Assembly: GCA_024516035.1 (NCBI GenBank)
Contig: CM044963.1
Span: 28,512,315-28,576,314, forward strand
Source of the DNA: Bactericera cockerelli
Lineage: Eukaryota > Arthropoda > Insecta > Hemiptera > Triozidae
Direction: 5' to 3'
DNA: 64,000 bases
Shown: positions 1 to 11,006 of the stretch, piece by piece
Position numbering within the stretch: the first letter of the stretch is position 1
Layout of the letters: each line of letters begins with the position of its first letter
Translations under genes and position numbers: made by a program
The notes under the pieces: generated by a model
What the model saw: the letters and a program-made list of their open reading frames with translations, nothing else
Database searches by the model: none
Told to the model about the DNA's origin: nothing

Positions 1-330
1 GGAAAAAAGGGAAAAATTGAATTTTAGAAAAATATTGAACTTATGATTAAATATCTCTCTGGTCTTTCAATATTTTTCTATGCAACCAACTGCATTCAAA
101 GGGAAATATGCATGACTATCCATACCTGAAGTCAAAAATTACTTACTGGCTATCATTTCTTTAAAAACGTGCATCGATCCAAGTGACCTCTAGACCTGTG
201 GGAAAAACAGGGATTTGGCCATAACTCTTTAACGAAGCAAAATGCCCCACTGCAAGTTTCGCTCATATGATAGTCCACGGTGGGCTGAATCTACCCTCAA
301 AATATTTGCATCTGTATACGGGACACCCTG
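1..330. repeat. Right end of a CAGGGTG-type DNA element
   Basis: The segment ends with ACACCCTG followed by TA, the mirror image of the TA-CAGGGTGT start seen on complete foldback elements elsewhere in the window (25055, 41147). Its other end lies outside the window. Short open frames here have no recognisable protein. Family membership is inferred only from the terminus. Confidence 0.4.
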
Positions 331-924
331 TATAGATGATCCAGGAGTTAACTATTGCCACTCCAATGACATAATAGACCAATCGAAGGTACCACTTTCT
401 ATTCTTGATTTCTATGCGGTAAATTTAAACGTTCTACAACTGGATATTGGGCTGGTAATGCCTAAAAATTGAACAGATGCAAATAATGGACTGAAACATG
501 TAAAGAATTTACATCAAATTTTTTCAACTTATCATACCTTTCCTTACCACTGTAAACTCCAGGTTACATTCCTAGATTGACGATTACTACCAAACTAAAA
601 AAGGAAAACTGTCTTATTCATAGCAAATCAAAAGAAAATAAGATAAACTTACCTTAAAAAAAATACAAAACCACTTGGTTACCAAAAAGGCATCCAAAAC
701 TTTAGTTAAATTCACTGTTTTCGACAAAATTGTACAGCCACCTGTTTTCCGTCTCAAAATCACTGATTTGAAAAGTTAGATACAAAAGTAAACAATGAAA
801 TTATGCGGAAAGTGCTCAGAACATGTTGAGAAATAAATCCGCTAGGTTGCGGCATCGATATGATGCCTGGCACCTCCAAAATCAACGAGTAAACTTCGAT
901 GTAAACTACAGTTTACATTGGTTG
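331..924. other. Intergenic, nothing recognised
   Basis: AT-rich sequence without a convincing reading frame, RNA gene or repeat boundary. Similarity to the flank of gene copy B begins only at about 925. Confidence 0.4.
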
Positions 925-1264
925 TTAAAGGGTTTTAAATGTAAATGTTGTTGGCACACTTAAATAAATGCAAAAAAACAGTTGTGTACATGATTAATTA
1001 TGTTTATGTACACAGCCATTAGAATTCTGAACGGCTCATTAAGATCCCAACTTTATGTATGATGGAAACTAATTAACTGAGTGTGTGATAGATAACAATT
1101 AAGTGATCCATTATAGAAAAGACGAGAACGAATCGTGGTAGACACGAGACAAACTCGTGGTAGACACCAGACATTGTGTCCACATGATTTACATGTAAAA
1201 AATTACATATAATCTGCTGCTAGAAGTGTTCAACTTACTAGTGTCTGTCTGCAAGTTTTTGAAT
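925..1264 (+). promoter_or_regulatory. Promoter and 5' flank of carboxypeptidase-like copy A
   Basis: A TATA-like ATATAAT at 1207-1213 lies about 52 nt before the start codon. The same block, including the TATA element and the segment after it (TCTGCnGCTAGAAGTG), recurs upstream of copy B on the minus strand, so the promoter was duplicated with the gene. Copy A keeps the uninterrupted version around 1072-1080, where copy B carries a LINE insertion. No transcription factor site could be assigned. Confidence 0.6.
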
Positions 1265-3191
1265 ATGGATTCAGTTTTACCAACTCTTGTTCTTGCGTCA
1301 CTCTTCTACTTTACACTCTCATCGGGAATAAATGACTTCTACGGTCCGAATACTGGTGATATCTACCACAAAAATTACAATCACCCAAATGCAATCATTA
1401 AAGTCGGCAGTAAACAAATAAACATAGCCAAGTATTACAATTACGAAGAGCAGTATAATTTATTAATATATTTATATAATACACTAGCGGGCTAGGCCCG
1501 CTTCGCGTGGCCAAGGCATGGCCACATTTTAGTTAAGGCATGGCCAAGAGTAAAAACAAAAGCAAGCTCCAGAAAGAAAATTCAATTTTCTGTTATCTCG
1601 TATCAAGGTGTTAACTGGCTAGAGAATCCAAATGAAAAGCTACGCAGTGTATTACAGAGCCTATGTCAGAAAGTGTTTTTGAACTTTCCCCTCTCCTCTA
1701 GTCCAGTGCATAGATACCTACTTTGTCTCGATGCTTTTCAACGAATTTCGAAGCAGCAGTTCTCAAATTGTGCATAAACATTATTTGATGCTAAGTACAC
1801 TGACGTAATAATAAAGTAAATAGGTAGGCTTTTATGTTTCTGTTTATACTGAGGCACTTTATTTTTATATTTCTTACAAATATAATTATGTAGATGATAT
1901 GAGAAAAAGATTATACCGCTATATTGGATACATAGATCAGAAGGAACTTAGTTACCCATACAATTTTAGCTTACCAGTACGGTAACGGTAATACCTACAT
2001 TAATGAGTGACATGAGCTCGAATTTATAAGAAAAGATTATTTTGTTAGTACACCCCTACATTATAAAAAGAATTTCAACGGACACATTTATGGGGAACCT
2101 CTGATGAAATCTAATTTTGACCATAAGTTGAGAACCCCTATTTTCTTGTAAAATTTGTTTCTTATTATTCCCCTACATCACAAAAGAAGCTGTCTGCCAA
2201 ATTTCAAGTCATTCGGCTCAACCGTTTTGAGAATATTCCAAGACGCTTAAAATTGTCTACCTTTGTCCATAAGTTGAGGACCCCTGTTATCTTTGAAAAA
2301 TCCTTTCATAGTAAGCTTTTTCATCACTGAAAAAAATTGTCTGCCAAATTTCAAGTCATTCAGCTCAACCCTTTTTGAGAATCTGACAACACGCTAAAAA
2401 TGACTAATTTCGGCCATAAGTTGAGAACCCCTGATTCCTTTGAAAAAAAATCTGTTCTTAGTACGCCCCTACATCATAAGGATAAGCTTCCTGCAAAATT
2501 TCAAGTCAATCGGCCTTTCAAGTCAATAGGCTCTGCGTTGATTATCAATAAATATTAATTTTTGGCCGTAACTTGAGAACCCCTGATTCCTTTAAAAAAA
2601 ATCCGTTTTTAGTACGCCCTTACATCATAAGGTGAAGCTTCCTGCAAAATTTCAAGTCAATCGGCCCAGCCGTTTAGGCTCTGCGTTGATTATCAATAAA
2701 TGTTAATTTTTGGCCATAAGTTGAGAACCCCTGATTCCTTTTAAAAAAAAATCCGTTCTTAGTACGCCCCTACATCATAAGGAGAAGCTTCCTGCAAAAT
2801 TTCAAGTCAATCGGCCCAGCCGTTTAGGCTCTGCGTTGATTATCAATAAATGTTAATTTTTGGCCATAAGTTGAGAACCCTGATTCCTTCAAAAAATCCG
2901 TTCTTAGTACGCCCCTACATCATAAGGGGAAGCTTCCTGCAAAGTTTCAAGTCAATCGGCCCAGCCGTTTAGGCTCTGCGTTGATTATGAATGAATGTAA
3001 ATGGATTTTATATATATAGATATCAACATATTGTAAAAGTGTTTAAATTGGGGCCAAGTGTTAAAAATAGGACAATATTGGCAGTTGAGATCACTCATAA
3101 TATTACGGAGAGAAAAAAGTACGTACTAAAACCTATGTTCAAATTTGTGGCAAACGTTCATGGGAATGATGCTGTTGGATATGCCCTGATG
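1265..3191 (+). CDS. Copy A exon 1 (signal peptide and first zinc motif), split by a Helitron
   Basis: Coding segments are 1265-1483 and 3021-3191, 390 nt when the insertion at 1484-3020 is discounted, the same length as exon 1 of copy B. The ATG at 1265 is chosen because it opens a classic hydrophobic signal peptide (MDSVLPTLVLASLFYF) and aligns with copy B. The exon ends GNDAVGYALM followed by a GT donor, in phase 0. The metal motif is HGND where active enzymes have HGxE. Without removal of the insertion, translation stops soon after the tyrosine-rich YLYN segment. Confidence 0.85.
1484..3020 (-). mobile_element. Non-autonomous Helitron inserted in exon 1 of copy A
   Basis: Read on the minus strand it begins TCTATATATATAAAA and ends with a GC-rich hairpin (AGCGGGCCTAGCCCGCT) running into CTAG. 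It lies between A and T with no target duplication, the Helitron signature. Copy B has the uninterrupted exon at the homologous position, so the 1537-bp insertion is exact. No Rep/helicase coding capacity is visible. The 5' half carries a tandem array of roughly 148-bp units. Confidence 0.9.
2129..2995. repeat. About six tandem units of ~148 bp inside the Helitron
   Basis: The phrase TTGAGAACCCCTGATTCC, or a variant, restarts at about 2129, 2274, 2421, 2573, 2721 and 2871. Each unit also contains CGCCCCTACATCATAAG and TTTCAAGTCAATCGGC. Units toward the right are most alike, which suggests recent local amplification. Confidence 0.8.
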
Positions 3192-3218
3192 GTATTTATT
3201 TATTAGTTATCTAGACTA

Positions 3219-3946
3219 TTATTACTTCCGAGAAATTTCTAATATTAGAAATCGGAAGTATTGTGTTCGTTTTTGTAAAAAAAAAATATTTTTTTGCTCC
3301 GATTTCAATTTTTTTCATATTTCTGGACGTTTCATAACCTACTGAGTAAATTTGGTTTTGTGTCCGTCTGTCGGTCTGTCGATCCGTCCGTCGGTCTGTT
3401 AAAACTATTCCTTGTAACGCGCAAATCTCAGAAACTACTCGACCGATTTTGTTGAAATTTTGCACATATCTAGGAGACATTCTGTAGATGGTCCCATTTT
3501 AAATTCATTGAATTCATACCAGCGGTTCTGGGTGAAAGAGACCATGCGCCTGACCACTAACTTCTTACTTAAACGCTTATATCTCGTGAACGGTACACCC
3601 GATTTTGATGAAATTTTGTAAGAATATGCATATTACTGTTTTACTTAAGTTATTTATATTTATTTTTAAATTAGTTATAATTTGACTCTGATATATAAGA
3701 AAATCCGAAATTTTGGACAAAAAAGTCAAAAAATAAGGACCACGACTTGCCGATACAGAATTTTTTGTGGAATCTAGAATGTAGAAAAAACGGTTTTCTA
3801 CCATATAAATCAAATTTAAAGAAAATCGGTTCAGTCGTTTTGAAGATACAATTAATTTTGTATAAAATCTCATAATTGGCACGTGTTAACAATGTGATAC
3901 AATCACGAGGAAGTATTGTGTTCATAATTGGCAGTGTTTTTTTAAA
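3219..3946 (+). mobile_element. Element 'A' copy: unclassified ~0.7-kb repeat with TTTCTAATATTAGAAA hairpin end
   Basis: It starts ACTTCCGAGAAATTTC, continues through the perfect palindrome TTTCTAATATTAGAAA to TCGGAAGTATTGTG, and ends GGCAGTGTTTTTTT. The outer ACTTCCGA/TCGGAAGT also pair. The same sequence recurs at 16197, 31315 and, as pieces, at 5553, 6402, 23205, 24414, 37800 and 60075. This copy sits just after the exon 1 donor. A truncated copy sits at the same place in copy B, so the insertion predates the gene duplication. No coding capacity was seen and the class is unknown. Confidence 0.75.
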
Positions 3947-3973
3947 TATTATTATAATAAAATATGATATAGG

Positions 3974-5538
3974 CAGGCGCGGCCGGTGGGAATTTGGTTT
4001 GGGGGTGCTGTCAAAATTTTACGAAAAGAAAAACTATGCAACATTTAATACATGTCTGCAAGGCCTAGTGGTGAAGTGGTTATGTCAGGAAGAGGGAATT
4101 CTAACTAGGAGGTCAATAGTTCAAGTCTCACGTGTGGTGATTTTCGAGAATTCTGTTAGAGTGGTTAGGTATCATAATAAAGTAATTTATTTTAATTTAT
4201 AAAAAATGATTAGCTGACGCAAATATATTATGATGATAATTTTGGAATAACGTTTATTTTCACAACCCTTGTAGATTTTTTTTCAACATGCATGAGAAAA
4301 AAAATGTTTAAAAGAAAGAAAATAAGAATTTATAAAGGACTTACTCTTTACTCTACTGATTATTTGGAGAAGAATCCATTCGCTGGATTTCGAACAAAAC
4401 TTGTGAATGGCTTTTTCATTGAAGTCAGAATCAAATATGTATGTTTGAAATCATTTTTTTGACAAGTGAAAACAAAGAAATCTTATTCTTAATAAGATGT
4501 CAACTGAACAGATTTTGTTTTTCCATACCTGCTTTGAAATGTAATTACCTAATTCCTATGTGATAAAAAAACAATACATTCTATACTTTTTTCATTAAAA
4601 GTAAAAAATATACATTTTTAACTTTAAAGAAAATGAATTGATAATGTTAATTTAATTTTAATATCCTTTATAAGAAGTTTCAAACCCAACTTAAATTGAT
4701 TGCACAAATTTAATCTCAAAATGAATTCAAAAAGGATAAAATAAATGTTATAATTATAGACCGATATGTTTACAAAACTTTGGGTAGAATAAACTGTTAG
4801 GTAAATTCAATGATTAATTGTTATTTGTTACCCTGTACTTTAAATCATTAAATAAATTGTAATCGATTATTAATTAATTTTCAAAACAAAAACACGTGAA
4901 ATTATTAACATAAATTACGCGGAACGGAACGAAAGGGCACAAAACAAAACCAGGTCATTCGCGGCGCGAGTGAGCATCTGAACTAGTTGACAGTTGTCGT
5001 CTAGTTCCTTCTTCCTTCCGACTTCCCCTCTCCTCATGAACGGAAATCTAAAAATAACTTGCATTTTTCTCCCGCATAACTCTAGAGCTCTGAAGTTAAT
5101 CAGAAATTTTTCAGCGGACACTATCTTTCTCCCTGGAGACAATTTCTTTTCGTTTCTTTGTCCCTCTCTTTGCGCCGCTGTGCGGGTTTATTTGGTTGCT
5201 CCATGCCTTCTCTTTCAAGAAGGCATGAGCAGAGAAAAGAGAAATGCTCTACGGAGCGCGGCAGCGCTCCGCACGGAGAGGCCAAAAAGTAAGAAGAGCG
5301 TATTAGATTTATGTTCTCTACAATCAAGCTTGAGTAAAGATTTATCTAATTAGGTACCTAGTTTTTATTTAGTACGATTTTTTTTTTATTATAATGATAA
5401 TTTTATGAATTGATTGTTCGAGATATGCCTAATGATTTTCATTTACTACAAGCTAAAGAACCACGAAAAAAAAACTTTTTTTTCCTTTTCGTCTGGGGGT
5501 GCTGGAGTTCCGCAGCTCCTTAGCACCGGCCGTCCCTG
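3974..5538. mobile_element. hAT-like non-autonomous element with 8-bp target duplication
   Basis: The ends read CAGGCGCGGCCGGTG and, inverted from the right, CAGGGACGGCCGGTG. The element is flanked by GATATAGG at 3966-3973 and 5539-5546, an exact 8-bp duplication. CAG-ended inverted repeats with 8-bp duplications are typical of hAT. The 1565-bp interior contains a tRNA-like segment and a GC-richer stretch (4915-5290) but no transposase. Confidence 0.8.
4055..4150 (+). repeat. tRNA-like SINE head inside the hAT-like element
   Basis: GGCCTAGTGGTGAAGTGG resembles a pol III A box and TAGTTCAAGTCTCACG resembles a B box, about 55 nt apart. It is too degenerate for a functional tRNA and fits a tRNA-derived SINE. 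Confidence 0.5.
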
Positions 5539-5546
5539 GATATAGG

Positions 5547-6487
5547 TAGCCCTGATATTTAAGAAAATACAAAAAAATCTATGACTTGCCTACACAGAAT
5601 TTTTTGTGATGTCTAGGATGCAAAAATAACGGTATTCTACCATATAAAACAAAATTGAAGAAAATCAGTAAAGCTGTTTTGGAGACTTAGTATAAAATCT
5701 CAAAATTGCCAAGAGTATAGAATGTAAACCCATCAAGAGGAAGTATTGTGTCCATAATTGGCAGTGTTTTTTTCTTTTTCCTATCTGAGGCAACATCTAC
5801 ATAATGATGTACGAAGTAAGGAAGCTCCTCATAATAATCCGAGTTTCCTCCCGAGCATATATCGCACACCTATTTCAATACTGCCACATCTTGAAAATCC
5901 CAACTTTTCAGGAGAGCAAAAACAATTTTTTTTCTCAAAAATTAAAATAAAAAATCAGCTATATCTTGGTCTACTGTTATCCCATCTCTATATGTTTGGT
6001 AAATTTAGAGTCGACATGTTACTGATTGAAAACTATAACAATCTGTAAAATAGTAATAATGGAGCCCTAAAGTGGAAGACATCAGGTTGTGGCAGTATTC
6101 ATCCTCCATTATATTGAATTTGTATATTTTTGTCTGTTGTAATCACAGATATGGCACTTTTCTTCTTTGAATACTCGATGAAGCTTATTTTTGTTGTGTT
6201 TTATTTATTATTATGGCAGTATTTCGGAAACATTTTATGATTGAATTAAAAATGGTGGGAGGAATAGTGACACATCATTTCTTAGGGAAACTTCTATTCA
6301 AGTTAGAATCATGGGGATTTTTTTCCGAGTAGAGGGAAAAAGGGCGGATTTAATTATGAAAAAATCCCAAAATCGAGAAAAGGTGAGATGTGTAGGAAAA
6401 TTTACTTCCGTTAAATTTCTAATATTAGAAAGCGGAAGTATAGTGTTCATTTTGTAAAATAAAATAAAATATTTTTTGCTCCAATTT

Positions 6488-6522
<35 letters not shown>

Positions 6523-6795
6523 CATTTTTCTGGACATTCATAACCTCCTAAGCAACTTTAGTTTTGCTTCAATTTGGCTGTCTGTCTGCATTTTGTGTCC
6601 ATAATTGTCAGTGTATTATTGTTGGGTTTTTTACCGACTTTTAAGTTTGATGTCTTGATTCAATCATACTTAGGCAACACTTGAGCAATTCTTATTTTAA
6701 CGACCTTTTTTTTTTCAATTTCTAAAATTCGTTTCAATTATCAGTTCTTACAGATGTATCGCATGATGAGACACTATGATTATATCTGGGTAACA
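5547..6795. other. Intron 1 of copy A: element A fragments and unique sequence
   Basis: Positions 5553-5775 are the 3' third of an element A copy ending in GGCAGTGTTTTTTT. Positions 6402-6615 are a shortened copy with the TTTCTAATATTAGAAA hairpin and a long T run. The stretch 6637-6790 resembles, in the other orientation, intron 1 of copy B near 37300-37400. No coding exon was found. Confidence 0.5.
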
Positions 6796-7627
6796 GGGTG
6801 GTCACGAATTTGTGATCACTAGATTTTTAATCAGAACCACTTGGAGTATTTCTTTGATTTTTGAGGGGAATATATTTTCCATTTTTTTTTAAATATAGAA
6901 CAATTTAATGATATTTTTCAATTTTCAAATAATATGTAAACTTTCAGAAAAAAGCAAGTAAAATCCCAAGTTTGACTTATAAAATGGTCCAAATTTGGTT
7001 TCGATTTATAGAAGTGTATTTTTTTTGTCTTTTACTGCTTTATTATCAAAGGGGCATATGACCTACCTACCACGCTCTAAAGGCAAAGTACAGCTGCAAG
7101 TCATATAAATAAAAAAAGGTTATGTTTTATTAAATTCCGGACGGTTGGAAGTAAAAACAAAGGGACAATGGAGGAAATTATCCTGTACAGTTTGCCAACC
7201 TTACAACTCCTTATTTTCTTATAGTTACGTAGGTCGTGAGCTACCTCTAAGATTAGTTTTAAATTTAATCTTTAGTTCACTGACGATGCCGGAACGGGCT
7301 AAATGGCCATCTGAAAATAAATTATAAAGTAAAACAAAAAAAAAGCCAAGTGAATTCTATCTTCAAATTTTTTCAATGTTTATTTGTTTTACCAAGAGTT
7401 GTGTATAATTGTAAGTTTTTTCCTGAGAACTTATATATTTCATTGTAAAATCTGAATTTGCAAAAAAAAAAAATGGGGGACTCGTTTGAATGGCCAAAGT
7501 AGCATTTTAAAATATTCTACTCAATGGACACCCTGTAAAAAATAAACTTAAAATACTCAACAAAAAAAATTCAACTGGTGCTGAGACAAATCACAACTGT
7601 TATCACAAATTCTTGACCACTCTGTAC
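6796..7627. mobile_element. CAGGGTGGTCA foldback element
   Basis: The left end reads CAGGGTGGTCACGAATTTG and the right end, inverted, CAGAGTGGTCAAGAATTTG. The arms continue with GTGATCAC/GTGATAAC. One end of the same family lies in copy B intron 1 at about 37178. No protein is encoded. Boundaries at the TA dinucleotides are approximate. Confidence 0.6.
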
Positions 7628-7647
7628 AAGTAGAGACCACTCTGTAC

Positions 7648-7812
7648 AAGGGTTGGGTGGAAGAGATTGCCACAGGCAATAACCCCGCCCTTTAGGTAGG
7701 ACATTTCTCTCTTTTTTTCCTTCTTGTATATTTGTTTAATCTTTTTGTTTTTCTTTATATTTCATTGTGTTCTACTGTATATATATTTTTTGTTCTATCT
7801 AATAAAGCTTAA
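7648..7812 (+). repeat. LINE 3' tail with ATTGCC-ACA-GGCAAT hairpin
   Basis: This is a solo copy of the tail that follows the reverse transcriptase fragment at 35349-36035. It starts GGTTGGGTGGAAGAGATTGCC, has a hairpin at 7666-7680, then AACCCCGCCCTTTAG, and ends TAATAAAGC with an A run. Related tails occur at 24957, 33205, 36175, 54460, 55648 and, reversed, 63893. Confidence 0.7.
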
Positions 7813-8252
7813 AAAAAAGTTTTATTTACAAATGACATAGAATGTATATGTTACGGTAAAAGTACATAATTGGTGATTGTATACAATTACCGGTAATTGT
7901 ATACAATCACCACAGTCACTGGTAAATGTACGAAATTATTCTCAATTATCTACTTTTACCGGTAATTGTATACAATAGCCAAGGACCAGCGGTAAAAGTA
8001 AGAAAATGAAATGAAAAGAAGAAATAAAGCAATAAATTCAAATAGTTTTTCAAGCAGTACCATGCTAGCATTCGAAGTGAGCACAAGTAATTTTAACAGT
8101 GCAGTGTATTTTACAGTACCTACAGTTCTAATTACGTAACAGTGTCATTTTAATACCCAAGCTAGTGTATCTGACCCGTAGCAGAATACCTACACTCAAT
8201 TGACTCTATCATTGATATTTAATAAAACCTACTTTATCTTTCCGTGCATGTA

Positions 8253-9543
8253 CGTAGGTAGATCAATAAGTACCCGTGTTTAGGGACATGTTACATCATT
8301 GGTGAAACTTGTTGATACTTGTTGATGGAACGACATCTCAAATGACCACATCTAAAGTTTGAAACTGATTACTCTCTTAGTTTTCATTTATCGATCTTTT
8401 GAAGTTGTTGTGTTGCGTATAGTTGAGTGATATGGAAAAAGAACAGTACCGAGCAGTTATTCGATTCCTTTTTTTGGACGGGAAAAAATGTGATGAGATA
8501 AAATTAAAGTTAGATGCTGTGTACGGGAGCTCTTCACCTTCTATGACCACTGTTCGCTTTTGGTTTAATGAATTTAAACGAGGGCGCACAAGCATTTTTG
8601 ACGAGGACCGCCCAGGACGCCCAGAAGACGTGTGTACCGAGGAACTCGTGGAAAAAGTGCATGATATGATTCTCAAAGATCGCCGAACAAAAGTGCGTGA
8701 AGTAGCTGAGAGTGTGGGCGTTTCATATGGAACTGTTTTTAAAATCCTTCATGATAAGCTGGGCATGAGAAAACTATCGGCGCGATGGGTGCCGCGATTG
8801 CTTACAATTGACAACAAATGAATTCGGCTGAATTGTTCAAAGGATAGTTTAGAACTCTTCAATCGCAATCCAGATGATTTTTTGCGTCGAGTTGTGACCG
8901 TTGATGAAACCTGGATACATCACTATACCCCAGAAACCAAACAGCAGTCAATAGAATGGACTTTGGTTGGAGAATCTGCCCCAAAGAAGGCGAAATCGGT
9001 CCAATCGGCCGGAAAAGTCATGGCTACCGTTTTTTGGGATGCAAAGGGAATTATTCTTATTGACTTCTTGGAAAAAGGAAAAACAATAACTGCTGCATAT
9101 TATAGTGAGTTATTGACACGATTTGATGCAAAATTGAAGGAGACACGCCCCCATTTGGCGAGAAAGAAAGTCTTGTTTCACCATGACAATGCACCAGCTC
9201 ACTCATCTGGAATTGTTGCTGCTAAAATCCATCAACTTGGATACGAATTATTGCCACACCCACCTTACTCACCTGACCTAGCCCCCTGCGATTATTTTTT
9301 GTTTCCTAACTTGAAAGTTTGGCTCGGTGGAAAGAGGTTCAGCTCAAATGATGACGTCATAAGCCAGACAAAGGGCTATTTTGAGGAGTTCGAAGGGAGC
9401 TACTTTTTGGAAGGGCTAAAAAAGTGGCAGGATCGCTGGAAGAAGTGTGTAGCCTTGAAAGGAGACTACGTTGAAAAATAGAACCCAAAAATGTAAGTAT
9501 CTCGCACTCTTTTTTCAAACACGGGTACTTCTTGATCCGCCCG
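8253..9543 (+). mobile_element. mariner transposon 1, in the 5' UTR of the LINE
   Basis: It is flanked by TA at 8251-8252 and 9544-9545. Inverted ends include GATCAATAAGTACCCGTG and GATCAAGAAGTACCCGTG. The length of about 1.29 kb is standard for mariner. It encodes a D,D34D transposase with one internal TGA. The second copy is at 33262-35348. Confidence 0.9.
8432..9481 (+). pseudogene. mariner D,D34D transposase with one in-frame stop
   Basis: Cut-and-paste transposase of the mariner family. The ATG at 8432 opens MEKEQYRAVIRFLFLDGKK, the N-terminal helix-turn-helix region. The catalytic aspartates are visible in VDETWIHHY, HHDNAPAH and PDLAPCDYF, with 34 residues between the last two. Codon 130 (8819-8821) is TGA where DNKR would be expected, a likely CGA to TGA change. 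The frame stays open on both sides for about 350 codons in total, so the stop is the only visible lesion. The same stop is present in mariner 2. Confidence 0.9.
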
Positions 9544-9581
9544 TAAGTTTCAATTTTTCAATTTTAAATCTGAAATTTTAG

Positions 9582-11006
9582 ATGTCCGGTTCAGAAGATA
9601 CTGAAATGATTGATAATGGTGGTGACGAGGGGAAGGAACATAAACCTCCAGATCCTCCGGACCCCCCTGATAAAACAAAGCTAAAAGATCAAGAAATTTT
9701 TCTATATGAAAATAAAGATGAGGGACCCTTCTATGTATTTATTGAAAGTATGTCCCAAGTTGAACGTGGGGTTGGCAGGATGCATCCCATGACAATAGGA
9801 AAAACACTAAAAAAATTATTTCCTACTGTTGAAATTTTAAAATTGATAAAAAATGGAATAAATCGAATCAAGATAGAAGTAAAAACTAGATCTCAAGCAA
9901 ATGAGATAATTCAATCCGCGACTCTTAAAAAAGAAAACCTGAAAGCTTATGTTCCAAAGTTCATTCTCTTTCGTCAGGGAATCATCAGAAATGTGGACAC
10001 TAGTCTTACGGTCGAGGACCTTCTAGAAGAAATCAAACCTCTGTACAGTCTTGACATGAAAGTCTCTACAGTGCGAAGATTTACAAGGAAAATTACGAAT
10101 ACTGCGGAATACTTACCAACAGGTACCATTCATGTTACATTTAGAGGTCAAGTACTACCCACCCACATCTCTATATATTACGTGCGCTGTGAAGTAGAAA
10201 AATATATTCCTAAAGTTACCCAATGTGCTAAATGCCTGAGATTTGGTCATCATGATGAGAATTGTCGGGGTAATTTTAGATGCAGCATCTGCTCTGAACA
10301 ACACAAAGACAGCGAGTGTACTAAAAATATAAGTGAGGCAAAATGTGTCCACTGCCAAGGACCGCACTCATCTCGCGTCAATTTTAAGAACCCGGTATGT
10401 CCGGAATTCATTAAACAAAAATCTATTAAAAACCTAATGGCTACTGAAAATGTCACTTTCATTGAAGCTAAAGAAAAAATAGCCTCTAACTACTCAAGCC
10501 TAGCTGCTAGGACTAAAAATACAAATGTTTCGTTCAACGAACCGAGCACAAGTAACCAAAGCAGAGGTCAGATAAGAAGACTATCAGGCGTCAGGAGCGC
10601 GACCTTCTCACCCACCACCCCGGAGAGGAACGTCACAAAGAAAAGAATGCGTCAAGAATCACCGCGGAATGAACAATTTCTACAGCAATGCCGGGATATC
10701 AACCGAAGCTACCAATATCAACCAAACCAGTTCCCCAACGGAGTCTGTCTCACTGAGGAGCAGAAAGCGAGTCAAGGAGATCGGGAGTCTGCCAAATGTG
10801 CCCTCGAATTCGAGAACTTAGATAAGTTAACACAATTTATTTGTACTGTTTTTAAAAATTCCTCAGGTTTAGGAGGTGGTAAAAGACAAATCACTCAAAC
10901 AGATTTACAGAAAATAATCCAGGACGAATTAGTTAGGAATAACAACCATCAAGAAGTTGAGTTTAGTGACATGTTCTCATCTGGAGATGATGATGAACTT
11001 GCCTGA
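9582..11006 (+). CDS. LINE ORF1, gag-like nucleic-acid-binding protein
   Basis: 474 codons, intact. An N-terminal acidic and proline-rich segment (PDPPDPPDK) is followed by an RNA-binding-like region and then cysteine clusters of zinc-knuckle type: CAKCLRFGHHDENC, CSICSEQHKDSEC, CVHCQGPHSS. This is the organisation of ORF1 proteins of I and Jockey-like elements that bind element RNA. Its end overlaps the ORF2 start by 20 nt in a different frame. Confidence 0.85.
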   Translation: MSGSEDTEMIDNGGDEGKEHKPPDPPDPPDKTKLKDQEIFLYENKDEGPFYVFIESMSQVERGVGRMHPMTIGKTLKKLFPTVEILKLIKNGINRIKIEVKTRSQANEIIQSATLKKENLKAYVPKFILFRQGIIRNVDTSLTVEDLLEEIKPLYSLDMKVSTVRRFTRKITNTAEYLPTGTIHVTFRGQVLPTHISIYYVRCEVEKYIPKVTQCAKCLRFGHHDENCRGNFRCSICSEQHKDSECTKNISEAKCVHCQGPHSSRVNFKNPVCPEFIKQKSIKNLMATENVTFIEAKEKIASNYSSLAARTKNTNVSFNEPSTSNQSRGQIRRLSGVRSATFSPTTPERNVTKKRMRQESPRNEQFLQQCRDINRSYQYQPNQFPNGVCLTEEQKASQGDRESAKCALEFENLDKLTQFICTVFKNSSGLGGGKRQITQTDLQKIIQDELVRNNNHQEVEFSDMFSSGDDDELA

